A stretch of DNA of 10,458 nucleotides. Origin: Bacteroidota bacterium (GTDB lineage: Bacteria > Bacteroidota > Bacteroidia > Bacteroidales > PUMT01). Positions within the stretch are counted from its first letter, which is position 1. Each line of letters starts with the position of its first letter. The notes under the pieces are model-generated. The model was not told the DNA's origin, did not search any database, and worked only from the letters and a program-made list of their open reading frames with translations. Of the stretch, positions 1 through 5,982 are shown piece by piece. A program made the position numbers and the translations under genes. The stretch covers positions 1 through 10,458 of the forward strand of contig PXAP01000307.1 of the NCBI GenBank assembly GCA_003567115.1. The letters run 5' to 3'.

Positions 1-98
1 AAAATCGTTTGGCAATTTCACAAAGATGGAAAATTGACTTTCGTCGATTTTCCATGCTGTCTGAAAATCGTTTGGCAATTTCACAAAGATGGAAAATT
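1..98. repeat. 63-bp tandem repeat, 1.5 copies visible
   Basis: A 35-bp core at 1-35 recurs without mismatch at 64-98, giving a period of 63 bp; the 28 bp between the cores (36-63) is seen once. Bases 26-37 and 44-55 form an imperfect inverted repeat (ATGGAAAAT against ATTTTCCAT, with one G-T pair inside), and 45-52 (CGATTTTC) is complementary to 63-70 at the start of the second copy, so the array could fold into hairpins. The period is a multiple of three, and two forward and two reverse frames are open across both cores. In the forward direction one frame runs to a stop at 109-111 and another to a stop at 129-131, so the repeat may be the tail of a repetitive gene entering from the left. 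The spacing also resembles a CRISPR array end, but two copies cannot decide this. The left boundary is outside the window. Confidence 0.8.
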
Positions 99-141
99 CA
101 TCTACATTTGATTGATGGTTTTTTAAGTTAAACTTCGTATA

Positions 142-648
142 ATGCCGAATAGATCAAAATTTTTCATAATAGTTGTACAGTCGGCTCTGATAGTCCTTTT
201 GCTGATTTACATATTATATTCCACGGAGCGTAAAGAGGGGGCTGCTCTTCTTGAAAATGAAATTACTGAAGCCAGGGAGCTCATAGCTTCCTGCATTAAC
301 AGGAATGACAGTCTTTCCTTGTTGTTGCATGAATGCAGGATTGAAAATGCGATACCTCCTTTCCTTGACCAAAGCCAGGTGAAAGATCTTAAAAAAATGG
401 GACTGGAGAATCCGGTTGAGGATCTGAGGAATGACCTGATATCTAATGCTGATCTTATAAGTACATCAGCAGTTCTTGGCGGTGAAATGGGTTTTTATTT
501 CCGTGATGGCATCCATATACTTAACAAAAGGTGGGTATTTGCCTACTTTGAGGATGGGCATCTGGCCGGAGCCCTGTTGCTGCGATATAATATAGATGAA
601 GAGAACCGGATCATCTGGGAGGTGATAGATGAATACATTTATTATTAA
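142..648 (+). CDS. Membrane-anchored protein of unknown function
   Basis: I do not recognise this 168-aa protein. A single hydrophobic segment at about residues 7-26 follows a short basic start (Arg4, Lys6), which predicts a cytoplasmic N-terminus and an exported C-terminal part; there is no lipobox. Residues 29-65 are charged and likely helical, possibly a short coiled coil. Residues 108-165 look like a compact alpha/beta domain with a glycine pair (VLGGEMGFYF, 111-120), a YFEDGHLAGA motif (135-144) and a Trp-rich end. It could be a small periplasmic or inner-membrane accessory protein, but the sequence gives no function. The ATG at 142 gives the complete membrane segment; no Shine-Dalgarno sequence precedes it, and a -7-like TACATTTG at 103-110 lacks a partner -33 box. 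The stop codon is 3 bp from that of the convergent rnz, so the two transcripts must overlap at their 3' ends unless termination occurs inside a coding region. Confidence 0.75.
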   Translation: MPNRSKFFIIVVQSALIVLLLIYILYSTERKEGAALLENEITEARELIASCINRNDSLSLLLHECRIENAIPPFLDQSQVKDLKKMGLENPVEDLRNDLISNADLISTSAVLGGEMGFYFRDGIHILNKRWVFAYFEDGHLAGALLLRYNIDEENRIIWEVIDEYIYY

Positions 649-651
649 AGG

Positions 652-1599
652 TTACATGGTCATCCGGACCTGTTCAATTATATGACAATCCCCTTCCCTT
701 GCAGCATAAGTCCCGGGAAACTCTGCTCTTGCTTCCTCAATCAACCGGTCAGTTGTTTTATACCGGGCTGAAAAATGCCCTATAATCAGTTTTCCCGCTC
801 CGGCTTTCGCAGCAAGCCGGCCGGCCTGTCTGGCAGTGGAATGTCCGGTTTCAACAGCCTGTTCAAGCATATTGTGAAGATATGTTGCTTCATGATACAG
901 GATATCGACATTACTGATTTGAGGTAAAATGGACTCTGTATACTTTGTATCAGTACAATATGCCAGAGATCTGGGTTTGACCGGCGGGAGGGTAAGAGTT
1001 TTATTTGGAATGATTTCTCCTTTCTCATTGATAAAGTCTTTACCCATTTTAATGTTCATCATCTCTTTTACAGGGATCCTGTAGAATTCTGCCATTTCCT
1101 TTCTGATATTAAGCAGCGGAGGTTTTTCCCTGAAAAGGAAACCACAGGCAGGAATTCGGTGTTTCAAGGGTATTGTATGAATTTCCACCTTCTCGTCTTC
1201 GAAAATCAGATTCTTTTTTTTCGAGCCCAGGGGATGAAAAATTATCTTAAACGAAAGCAGGTTTTCATAATAATGCTTCCTGTGATCATTCAGAATTGAC
1301 TCAAGTAGAGGATGTGCGTAAATATGGAGGTCGGATTTTCTGCCAAGAAGACTGAATGAACTGATCAGTCCGAAAAGCCCGAAGGTATGATCCCCATGCA
1401 CATGAGATATCAGGATATGATTTATTTTTCCAAAACCGATATTATTTTTTCTGAGTTGGATTTGTGCCCCCTCACCGCAATCCACTAAAAAATACCGCTC
1501 ATGTACATTGACTACATGAGCGGCTGGAAATCTTTCGGAAGTAGGCACACCTGAACTGCTCCCCAATATTGTAAAAGAAAATGACACTATGTTTTCCAA
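652..1599 (-). CDS. rnz: Ribonuclease Z (tRNA 3' endonuclease)
   Basis: RNase Z is a cytoplasmic zinc-dependent endonuclease that cuts pre-tRNA after the discriminator base to make the mature 3' end. The 315-aa length is that of the short (RNase Z-S) form. The metallo-beta-lactamase signature SHVHGDH lies at 65-71 (His66, His68, Asp70, His71), and the other expected zinc ligands are present: His147 in PLKHRIP, Asp217 in YCTDT and His275 in GHFSARY. The HEAT motif (236-239) and GHST (252-255) are also typical of the family. Residues about 155-210 are the region that usually leads from the exosite arm into the Asp motif. No catalytic residue is missing. The gene starts 9 bp after the stop of the STAS gene and is very probably co-transcribed with it. 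The start is supported by the beta strand FSFTILGSSSGVP beginning within ten residues. Confidence 0.95.
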   Translation of the reverse strand: MENIVSFSFTILGSSSGVPTSERFPAAHVVNVHERYFLVDCGEGAQIQLRKNNIGFGKINHILISHVHGDHTFGLFGLISSFSLLGRKSDLHIYAHPLLESILNDHRKHYYENLLSFKIIFHPLGSKKKNLIFEDEKVEIHTIPLKHRIPACGFLFREKPPLLNIRKEMAEFYRIPVKEMMNIKMGKDFINEKGEIIPNKTLTLPPVKPRSLAYCTDTKYTESILPQISNVDILYHEATYLHNMLEQAVETGHSTARQAGRLAAKAGAGKLIIGHFSARYKTTDRLIEEARAEFPGTYAAREGDCHIIEQVRMTM

Positions 1600-1608
1600 T
1601 AAGCTGTG

Positions 1609-1965
1609 TTATCCGCTTTTCTGTTCAGCTTCTACAAGTTTGACAGCATCCTGAACTGTTGGTGTAATATTCAGGACAGTATCAAGCTGTGAAATGGTGA
1701 TAAGTCTTTCGACGGCATCATTTAGTCCGGTGAGAATGAAGATGCCGTTAGCATTTTTACATAAGCGGTTGGCTACCAGTATGGCGCTTAATCCGGAAGA
1801 ATCACAGTACTTGCATTTGCTCAGGTCCATGATCACATTTTTTTCTCCCTTGCCGGAAATCAGAACAAGCTCTGATTTAAGAGCGGGGGCGATATGAGTA
1901 TCGAGCTTTTCCTCAAGTACTTCTATCTTCGAATAATGATCAAACTTTTCAATATTGAATTCCAT
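1609..1965 (-). CDS. STAS-domain protein, anti-sigma factor antagonist type
   Basis: A 118-aa single-domain STAS protein of the SpoIIAA/RsbV class. These small cytoplasmic proteins bind an anti-sigma kinase, are switched off by phosphorylation of a serine, and so control a sigma factor or another output. The hallmark MDLSKCKYCDSSGLSAIL runs over 46-63. Asp55 and the Ser56-Ser57-Gly58 turn match the phosphorylation site, with Ser57 aligning to the phosphorylated serine of SpoIIAA. The domain fills nearly the whole protein; only the last few residues (EAEQKSG) are a charged tail. No cognate kinase, phosphatase or sigma factor is in the window, so the partner is unknown. It lies 9 bp upstream of rnz on the same strand, and 210 bp downstream of rpsA. 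No convincing promoter was found in that 210-bp gap, so read-through from rpsA is possible. In some Bacteroidota such lone STAS proteins have no known partner, so the sigma-factor role is an inference from the family. Confidence 0.9.
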   Translation of the reverse strand: MEFNIEKFDHYSKIEVLEEKLDTHIAPALKSELVLISGKGEKNVIMDLSKCKYCDSSGLSAILVANRLCKNANGIFILTGLNDAVERLITISQLDTVLNITPTVQDAVKLVEAEQKSG

Positions 1966-2175
1966 TAAAACAGGTTTTAGTTAAGATCGCTTCTTATAAT
2001 AAATTATTGAAATACTCATTGGTTAAATCCGAATATTGATGATAAAGTTATTAATGTTTTATGGATTTGAAATACAGCACTTCATTTTTTTACTAAAATA
2101 ATAATTTTTTGTTATTTCAGGTGAAAAACACGTATCAAAATTCAAATATTCTTAGTTTATCTGTTTTTCCGGTTA

Positions 2176-4680
2176 TTAACTGCTTTTTTTCTCCTCTTTG
2201 CTTTCGGCCTTCACCTCTTTGCCTTCGGTATCCTTTTTCTCCTCTTTGCCTTCGGCCTTCACCTCTTTGCCTTCAGCATCCTTTTTCTCCTCTTTGCCTT
2301 CGGCCTTCACCTCTTTGCCTTCGGTATCCTTTTTCTCCTCTTTGCTTTCATCATTCTTCTTTACCTTTTTGCTCTCTGCCGTCTTTTTAGAGCCTCCTTC
2401 CATCTCTTTTTTAAGGGATGCCAGTTCAGATATATCGCCAAAAGTTGTTCTTTCCAGATTTGTTTTCAGTTTATTTATAGTTTTATGAGTGGCAGGTGAT
2501 GGTTTGGCTTTTTTTGTATCCTTATCCGTTATCTTAGGCTCTTCTTCGTTTACTTTGGTATGTGACAAAATAATACGCTTGGCTGCTTTTGAAAACTCAA
2601 TCACCTTAAAAAGAAGTTTTTCGTCCATCCTGGCAGGAGTGCCATCCTTTTTTATCATATGCCTTGTGGAAACAAAACCTTCAACTCCATAAGGTAGGGC
2701 AACAAGAGCGCCTTTGTCAAATACATCTGTAATTGTGCCTTCGTGTATTGAATCAACGCTGAAAACTGTTTCAAAAACATCCCAGGGGTTCTCTTCCAGT
2801 TGTTTGTGCCCAAGACTGAGTCGGCGGTTCTCCTTGTCAATTTCCAGAACCACTATTTCAATTTCTTCACCGACAGAGGTAAACTCAGCCGGATGTTTGA
2901 TCTTCCTGGTCCATGACAGATCGGAGATATGAATTAATCCGTCGACCCCTTCTTCAATTTCTACAAATACACCGAAATTGGTAAAATTGCGGACTTTCGC
3001 CTTGTGCTTTGACCCGACAGGGTATTTTTCCTCAACCTTTTCCCATGGATCGGGTTTAAGTTGCTTTATGCCGAGTGACATTTTGCGTTCTTCGCGGTCG
3101 AGTGTCAGGATATAGGCTGTCACCTCATCACCAACTTTCATAAATTCCTGTGCACTGCGCAGGTGCTGTGACCATGACATTTCAGATACGTGAATTAATC
3201 CTTCTACGCCGGGTGCGATCTCAACAAAGGCCCCATAATCGGCCATGACAACAACCTTGCCTTTGACTTTGTCACCCACCTTAAGGTTTGGGTCAAGTGA
3301 ATCCCATGGATGCGGTGTAAGTTGCTTCACGCCCAGAGCTATTCTCTTCTTGGCATCGTCAAAGTCGAGTATTACCACATTTACTTTCTGGTCAAGCTCA
3401 ACAATCTCCTCGGGATGGTTAACCCTGCCCCAGGAGAGGTCGGTTATATGGATCAGTCCGTCAACTCCGCCCAGGTCAATAAATACACCGTACGAGGTAA
3501 TATTTTTAACTGTACCTTCGAGCACCTGTCCTTTTTCAAGTTTGGCAATGATCTCTTTTTTCTGCTGTTCAAGCTCTTCCTCGATAAGTGCCTTATGTGA
3601 TACGACAACATTCTTGAATTCATGATTGATCTTAACGACCTTGAACTCCATTGTCTTACCAACGTAGGCATCATAATCGCGGATTGGTTTGACATCGATC
3701 TGGGATCCCGGGAGGAATGCTTCAATGCCGAATACATCAACGATCATACCGCCTTTGGTACGGCATTTTATATAACCTTTTATTATCTCATCGTTATCAA
3801 GGGCGGCATTCACCCTGTCCCACGACCGCAGTGAACGGGCTTTTTTATGTGATAACAGCAGTTGCCCTTTTTTATCTTCCTGACTTTCCACGTAAACCTC
3901 AACCGTATCTCCAGGCTTCAGATCGGGGTTATAACGGAATTCACTCAAACTAATTACAGCTTCGGATTTATATCCTATATTAATAACTACTTCCCGCTTA
4001 TTCATCGATACCACGGTACCGTCAACCACTTCGTTTACATTGATGGTGGAAAGTGTTTTATCGTACAATTCCTCATAGCGGGATCTTTCTTCTTTGGAAT
4101 AGGAGTCGGAGTCTTCTTCCAGGTTGTCCCAGTCAAATTCTTCGGCAACATCTTCTTTTTCAGACTTACCGGATGGCCGTTCAACTATAGGGTCAGCCAC
4201 CCGGACTTCTTGTTCCGGCTTTTTATCTTCAGCGCCGGTTTCAATTTCACTTTCAATTGATTTCTGATTTACAACGACTGGTTCTTTTTCTGCTGCGGTA
4301 GCTGGTTTTTCTTCACCTTCGGAGACCGGTTCTGTTTCACCTTCAGGCAAGGTTTGATCCGGTAAATCCCCGGTTAGGTGGTGTTGTTTTTCAGCTTCAG
4401 CTTCGGTTTGATTTTGATCTTGATCTTCAGAAGCTTGCTCAGGGAAGGTTTCGTCTTTTTCTACGTTTGCTGTTTTCTGATCCCCGGCGGTTTCAGGCTT
4501 TTCTTCATTTACAGGTGTATGTTCCTTTGTGGCTTCGGTTTTTTCCTCTTCTGAGCCGCTTGGTTTTTTGGTTTCCTGATCCTGCAATTCATTCTTTTTA
4601 TTACCAGTATGATCCTCTTTTCCAATACCCTCGTTTTTCAACTCCTCTCTTGAAGTGTTTTCTTGTTCCTTCTCTGTCAT
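2176..4680 (-). CDS. rpsA: 30S ribosomal protein S1 with long charged N- and C-terminal extensions
   Basis: S1 binds the 30S subunit and captures and unfolds mRNA leaders for initiation. Six S1 (OB-fold) repeats are readable at about residues 214-280, 295-363, 385-453, 469-539, 555-625 and 643-709. The middle ones show the strong GVFIDLGGVDGLIHITDLSW-type signature, while the first two are divergent, as is usual for the ribosome-binding repeats. After repeat six, FGDISELASLKKEME (747-761) resembles the conserved end of Bacteroidota S1. The protein is 834 aa, against roughly 600 for a typical S1 of the phylum (from memory). The excess is an N-terminal extension (1-205) of Glu, Lys, Thr, Gln, Asp and Pro without visible fold, and a Lys/Glu tail (764-834) containing a 16-aa tandem repeat. 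The ATG at 4680 is chosen because the frame is open throughout, no good internal start precedes domain 1, and a strong promoter lies just upstream. Both extensions are probably disordered; their role is unknown. Confidence 0.95.
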   Translation of the reverse strand: MTEKEQENTSREELKNEGIGKEDHTGNKKNELQDQETKKPSGSEEEKTEATKEHTPVNEEKPETAGDQKTANVEKDETFPEQASEDQDQNQTEAEAEKQHHLTGDLPDQTLPEGETEPVSEGEEKPATAAEKEPVVVNQKSIESEIETGAEDKKPEQEVRVADPIVERPSGKSEKEDVAEEFDWDNLEEDSDSYSKEERSRYEELYDKTLSTINVNEVVDGTVVSMNKREVVINIGYKSEAVISLSEFRYNPDLKPGDTVEVYVESQEDKKGQLLLSHKKARSLRSWDRVNAALDNDEIIKGYIKCRTKGGMIVDVFGIEAFLPGSQIDVKPIRDYDAYVGKTMEFKVVKINHEFKNVVVSHKALIEEELEQQKKEIIAKLEKGQVLEGTVKNITSYGVFIDLGGVDGLIHITDLSWGRVNHPEEIVELDQKVNVVILDFDDAKKRIALGVKQLTPHPWDSLDPNLKVGDKVKGKVVVMADYGAFVEIAPGVEGLIHVSEMSWSQHLRSAQEFMKVGDEVTAYILTLDREERKMSLGIKQLKPDPWEKVEEKYPVGSKHKAKVRNFTNFGVFVEIEEGVDGLIHISDLSWTRKIKHPAEFTSVGEEIEIVVLEIDKENRRLSLGHKQLEENPWDVFETVFSVDSIHEGTITDVFDKGALVALPYGVEGFVSTRHMIKKDGTPARMDEKLLFKVIEFSKAAKRIILSHTKVNEEEPKITDKDTKKAKPSPATHKTINKLKTNLERTTFGDISELASLKKEMEGGSKKTAESKKVKKNDESKEEKKDTEGKEVKAEGKEEKKDAEGKEVKAEGKEEKKDTEGKEVKAESKEEKKSS
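2185..2343 (-). repeat. 48-bp tandem repeat encoding a 16-aa Lys/Glu unit in the S1 tail
   Basis: Three full 48-bp units lie at 2296-2343, 2248-2295 and 2200-2247 (in reading order), followed by a 15-bp partial unit at 2185-2199. The peptide unit is KEEKKDTEGKEVKAEG, with Thr/Ala and Gly/Ser variants. Units one and three differ at one base and units one and two at two bases. Such identity, including third codon positions, points to recent expansion by slippage or unequal recombination rather than old conserved repeats. The unit length is a multiple of three, so copy-number changes keep the frame. Confidence 0.95.
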
Positions 4681-4745
4681 AATATTACAATAAAAAATTA
4701 AAGATTAATAAGTTAGACATTATGTTTAAATAAATATGAAAGACG

Positions 4746-4779
4746 CAAAAGTAATTAAAATATTATTGAAAATAACCAA
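4746..4779 (-). promoter_or_regulatory. Bacteroidota-type promoter of rpsA
   Basis: On the minus strand TACTTTTG (4746-4753), followed by CG, is a perfect match to the -7 consensus TAnnTTTG of the Bacteroidota primary sigma factor. A TTG at 4777-4779 lies 23 bp upstream, at the long end of the accepted -33 spacing. Transcription would begin near 4739 and give a leader of about 58 nt before the rpsA ATG. Location, orientation and a perfect -7 element make this likely; the -33 element is the weaker part. Confidence 0.6.
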
Positions 4780-4813
4780 TATAACAAAATATTTTTGATT
4801 CAGAATGTTTTAC

Positions 4814-4847
4814 TTTGCTCTGTGAAATTACTAATTTAGTATTTTTG
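4814..4847 (+). promoter_or_regulatory. Bacteroidota-type promoter of the DUF1080 lipoprotein gene
   Basis: TATTTTTG (4840-4847), followed by CA, matches the -7 consensus TAnnTTTG exactly. TTTG at 4814-4817 lies 22 bp upstream and would serve as the -33 box. The predicted start near 4854 leaves a leader of about 140 nt before the ATG at 4995. The elements are convincing by sequence, but the long leader leaves room for another start nearer the gene. Confidence 0.45.
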
Positions 4848-4994
4848 CAGCGTAAATTAAATTTAAAACGTTATTTTTTATACAATCATATTGTTATATA
4901 ATACTTACGGTTAAATTTTCCACTTTTATTTTTCCTGGAAACCAGAAGTTCTGTAAAATTAAAAGAATATATACTTTAAACTAAAAATTCAATA

Positions 4995-5765
4995 ATGAAA
5001 AAAATTAATTGTTTGAGCTTATCAGCCCTTATCATGGGGTTATTCGGTATTGTATTATTATTTTCATGTTCGGTGGACTGGGAGGCAGAATGGCGACCTC
5101 TTTTCAATGGTGAGAATCTTGATGACTGGGACATCAAGATAAGGGGGTTTGAACTGAATGATAATCACAAGAACACATTCAGGGTGGAGGACGGGTTATT
5201 GATGGTTTCGTACGATGAGTATGAAACATTTGAAGATAAATTCGGTCATATTTTCTTCAATGAACCCTTTTCCCATTATAAGCTCAGGGTGGAGTACCGT
5301 TTTGTTGGTGAGCAGGCCGAAGGTGGTCCCGGCTGGGCTTACCGCAACAATGGGATTATGTTTCACTCACAGAGTGCAGAAAGCATGGAACTGGATCAGG
5401 ATTTTCCAACTTCCATCGAGGCGCAGCTGCTTGGAGGACCGGGAGAGGGAGAAAGACCTAACCTCAGTGTTTGCACCCCGGGCACTCATGTTATGATTGA
5501 CGGTGAACTTAGAACAGAGCATTGCATTACCTCAGAGGGGAAAACCTGGCACGGAGATCAATGGGTAACCGTTGAAGTACACGTTTTTGGCGATTCCATT
5601 GTACATCATATAAGCGAGAATGACACGGTTCTCACCTATCATAATCTGCAGCTTTCCGATACCGGTGAGCCACTAAAAGAGGGATATATTGCACTTCAGG
5701 CTGAAAGCCACCCCACCCAGTTCAGAAAAGTTGAGATTCTGGATCTCAGTGATAAGTATGAGTAA
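4995..5765 (+). CDS. DUF1080 lipoprotein (3-keto-disaccharide hydrolase family)
   Basis: A 256-aa exported lipoprotein with one DUF1080 domain (PF06439), a concanavalin-like jelly-roll family in which some members hydrolyse 3-keto-glycosides and many are uncharacterised. The signal peptide has a basic start (Lys2, Lys3), a hydrophobic core (about 8-23) and the lipobox LFSC with Cys25 as the lipidated residue. Asp and Glu occur from the fourth position after the cysteine, which leaves surface display possible but not shown. The family opening LFNGENLDDW is at 36-45. NNGIMFHSQ, then SIEAQLLGG, a WVTVEVHVFGD strand and the closing GYIALQAESHPTQFRKVEI follow in the usual order, so the domain is complete. 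The gene stands alone: rpsA diverges from it, and 217 bp separate it from ugd, with no sus or glycoside hydrolase genes nearby. Substrate and enzyme activity are therefore not inferable from context; a carbohydrate-binding role is the alternative. Confidence 0.88.
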   Translation: MKKINCLSLSALIMGLFGIVLLFSCSVDWEAEWRPLFNGENLDDWDIKIRGFELNDNHKNTFRVEDGLLMVSYDEYETFEDKFGHIFFNEPFSHYKLRVEYRFVGEQAEGGPGWAYRNNGIMFHSQSAESMELDQDFPTSIEAQLLGGPGEGERPNLSVCTPGTHVMIDGELRTEHCITSEGKTWHGDQWVTVEVHVFGDSIVHHISENDTVLTYHNLQLSDTGEPLKEGYIALQAESHPTQFRKVEILDLSDKYE

Positions 5766-5811
5766 TCTTAATCTAGCTTATATCAATCCCAGGCTTTAAC
5801 AGGCAAGTATA

Positions 5812-5910
5812 ATGAATATTGCAGATTTTTTTATTGGTTTCGGGACTTCTCTGAAGAATCCTTTTCCGGCCGGCCTCTATCATGAAAAGCTGTTGAAAAA
5901 CAGCAGTTGA
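5812..5910 (+). CDS. Possible 32-aa small ORF in the gap before ugd
   Basis: ATG at 5812 opens a 32-codon frame ending in TGA at 5908-5910. The peptide contains FFIGFGTSLKNPFPAGLYHE and I do not recognise it. The DNA here is noticeably more GC-rich than other gaps in the window, which is compatible with coding or a gene remnant. There is no promoter match or ribosome-binding signal. A GCTGTT-GAAA-AACAGC hairpin at 5889-5904 overlaps its last codons. It could equally be a chance frame. Confidence 0.15.
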   Translation: MNIADFFIGFGTSLKNPFPAGLYHEKLLKNSS

Positions 5911-5982
5911 CGATGGGTCTGAAAAACCGGCGGAATTATCTTAATTTATAGAATAAGTGAATTGTTGTAAACTGGCTTTAAT

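Larger units (their letters stand above)
4681..4994. other. Divergent AT-rich regulatory region between rpsA and the DUF1080 gene
   Basis: This 314-bp stretch has no ORF of note. It is far richer in A and T than the flanking genes and carries the two divergent promoters listed separately. The predicted rpsA leader (about 4738-4681) is roughly 58 nt and nearly free of G and C, consistent with S1-dependent, Shine-Dalgarno-independent initiation. The predicted leader of the DUF1080 gene is longer, roughly 140 nt; I see only short hairpins in it (for example CTGG-AAA-CCAG near 4935) and no recognisable riboswitch. Confidence 0.7.

Noticed and set aside
1..98. CRISPR array end (35-36 bp repeat, 27-28 bp spacer)
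   Set aside because: Only two copies and one spacer are visible. The spacer contains an inverted copy of the repeat end, and no cas gene is present, so it is called a tandem repeat only.
103..110. TACATTTG as promoter of the gene at 142
   Set aside because: The -7 element is perfect, but there is no TTG at the right distance; the nearest TTTG (71-74) is 28 bp upstream, inside the repeat.
2043..2072. Minus-strand promoter for the STAS gene (TTTC-N18-TAACTTTA)
   Set aside because: Both boxes carry a mismatch to the consensus, and such matches are expected by chance in DNA this AT-rich.
2109..2488. Plus-strand ORFs rich in Ser/Pro/Leu/Phe opposite the end of rpsA
   Set aside because: They are antisense shadows of the Lys/Glu-rich 48-bp repeat in rpsA, which leaves the opposite frames free of stops.
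4897..4902. TATAAT as an E. coli-type -10 box upstream of the DUF1080 gene
   Set aside because: The Bacteroidota primary sigma factor does not use this consensus, there is no TTGACA partner, and the sequence is common in AT-rich spacers.
5868..5875. GGCCGGCC palindrome before ugd as an operator
   Set aside because: A single 8-bp palindrome without a second copy or a nearby promoter; probably chance.
5889..5904. Intrinsic terminator after the DUF1080 gene
   Set aside because: The stem (GCTGTT-GAAA-AACAGC) is real but is not followed by a T-run on the plus strand and lies more than 120 bp past the stop codon.
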